6,218 bases of DNA, taken from positions 1-6,218 of the forward strand of contig CAZYWP010000153.1 in the NCBI GenBank assembly GCA_964651495.1, written 5' to 3'. The stretch is from CAZNVB01 sp964651495 (GTDB taxonomy: Bacteria; Acidobacteriota; Aminicenantia; Aminicenantales; UBA8522). Position 1 is the stretch's first letter; each line of letters begins with the position of its first letter. The notes beneath the pieces are model-generated. The model searched no databases and was not told the origin of the DNA. It saw only the letters and a list, made by a program, of their open reading frames with translations. The translations under genes were made by a program, and so were the position numbers. This document shows positions 6,062-6,218 of the stretch, piece by piece.

Positions 6062-6218
6062 ATGAACACAAGCACGCTGATGGGGAGTTGGCGGGCGGGT
6101 GGCGTGGTTCGGAGGCCCCGGGGGGAAGAGGCGAGGGTGTTGGGTGAGGAAGTCCGTCGAAGACTGAGCGGGCATGGCTTCTCGACTGAAAGCGAGTTTG
6201 CTGATTTGCGAAAGCAAA
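6062..6218 (+). CDS. Partial N-terminus of an unrecognised protein, leaves the right edge
   Basis: An open frame runs from ATG at 6062 to the edge for 52 codons; its last part reads RLSGHGFSTESEFADLRKQ. From about 6110 it is the in-frame partner of the protein started at 64 on the minus strand, so the frame is shared by both repeat arms. The start is uncertain. ATG 6062, ATG 6080 and GTG 6104 are all in frame and none has a convincing ribosome binding site. The ATG used in the left arm is CGG here. The frame uses CGA, AGA, AGG, TTG, GCT, GAT and TTT codons, unlike the C/G-ending codons of its neighbours, hinting at an accessory or acquired gene. I do not recognise the family with confidence. 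The run from VRRRL to FADLRKQ loosely recalls the start of colicin-type HNH nuclease domains, which is only a suggestion. Confidence 0.45.
   Translation, partial: MNTSTLMGSWRAGGVVRRPRGEEARVLGEEVRRRLSGHGFSTESEFADLRKQ
6076..6173. repeat. Right arm of the flanking inverted repeat
   Basis: Reverse-complement partner of 1-88. The segment 6097-6173 aligns without gaps and 6076-6085 aligns again after a net 10 extra bases, which lie in 6086-6096. Beyond 6173 the sequence continues but the left copy is cut by the window edge, so the true repeat is longer than seen. The two arms point outward, so any genes they encode diverge away from the 6-kb segment between them. Confidence 0.85.

Noticed and set aside
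1..6218. Composite transposon reading of the flanking repeats
   Set aside because: No transposase, target-site duplication or typical cargo is visible, and the enclosed genes have matching composition and ordinary chromosomal functions.
1..6218. CRISPR array, tRNA, rRNA or riboswitch
   Set aside because: I saw no regularly spaced direct repeats, no cloverleaf-like or rRNA-like stretches, and no recognisable riboswitch core in the short gaps.

Overview
The window comes from a GC-rich bacterium with compact gene packing: single-base gaps, short overlaps and TTG starts. The short secreted ComEA-type protein is the form usual in diderm bacteria. A secreted DPP-IV-type peptidase suggests a peptide-using heterotroph. 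My best guess is an Acidobacteriota/Aminicenantota-like lineage, but there is no rRNA or marker gene here to settle this. Both ends of the window fall inside the same repeat, which is a common reason for a metagenome contig to stop there.

Layout, left to right. Positions 1-88 hold one arm of an inverted repeat, reading as the start of a small leftward gene that runs off the edge. Position 210 starts a rightward series: a secreted dipeptidyl-peptidase IV-like S9 peptidase (210-2402), a zinc-ribbon class I SAM methyltransferase (2404-3321), and a UbiA-type membrane prenyltransferase (3318-4214). The last two are tightly coupled. An 88-base gap with a weak possible promoter precedes an MgtC/SapB-type membrane protein (4303-4950), which overlaps rdgB/HAM1 (4943-5569), a nucleotide-pool sanitising enzyme. 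A GC-rich hairpin (5576-5596) separates rdgB from a convergent ComEA-like secreted helix-hairpin-helix protein (5603-5914, minus strand). An AT-rich intergenic island follows, then the second repeat arm (6076-6173), which reads as the start of a rightward gene that runs off the right edge.

How the genes relate. The peptidase acts outside the cytoplasm on proline-containing or similar peptides. The methyltransferase/prenyltransferase pair looks like two steps of one pathway making or modifying a lipid-linked or prenylated compound; the product cannot be named from sequence. MgtC-like and RdgB are translationally linked but share no obvious pathway. The ComEA-like protein probably binds DNA at the cell surface or in the periplasm during uptake.

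Most of the window is ordinary accessory or housekeeping coding sequence. The most unusual structure is the pair of outward-facing, about 91% identical inverted repeat arms, which appear to encode related protein N-termini about 6 kb apart.
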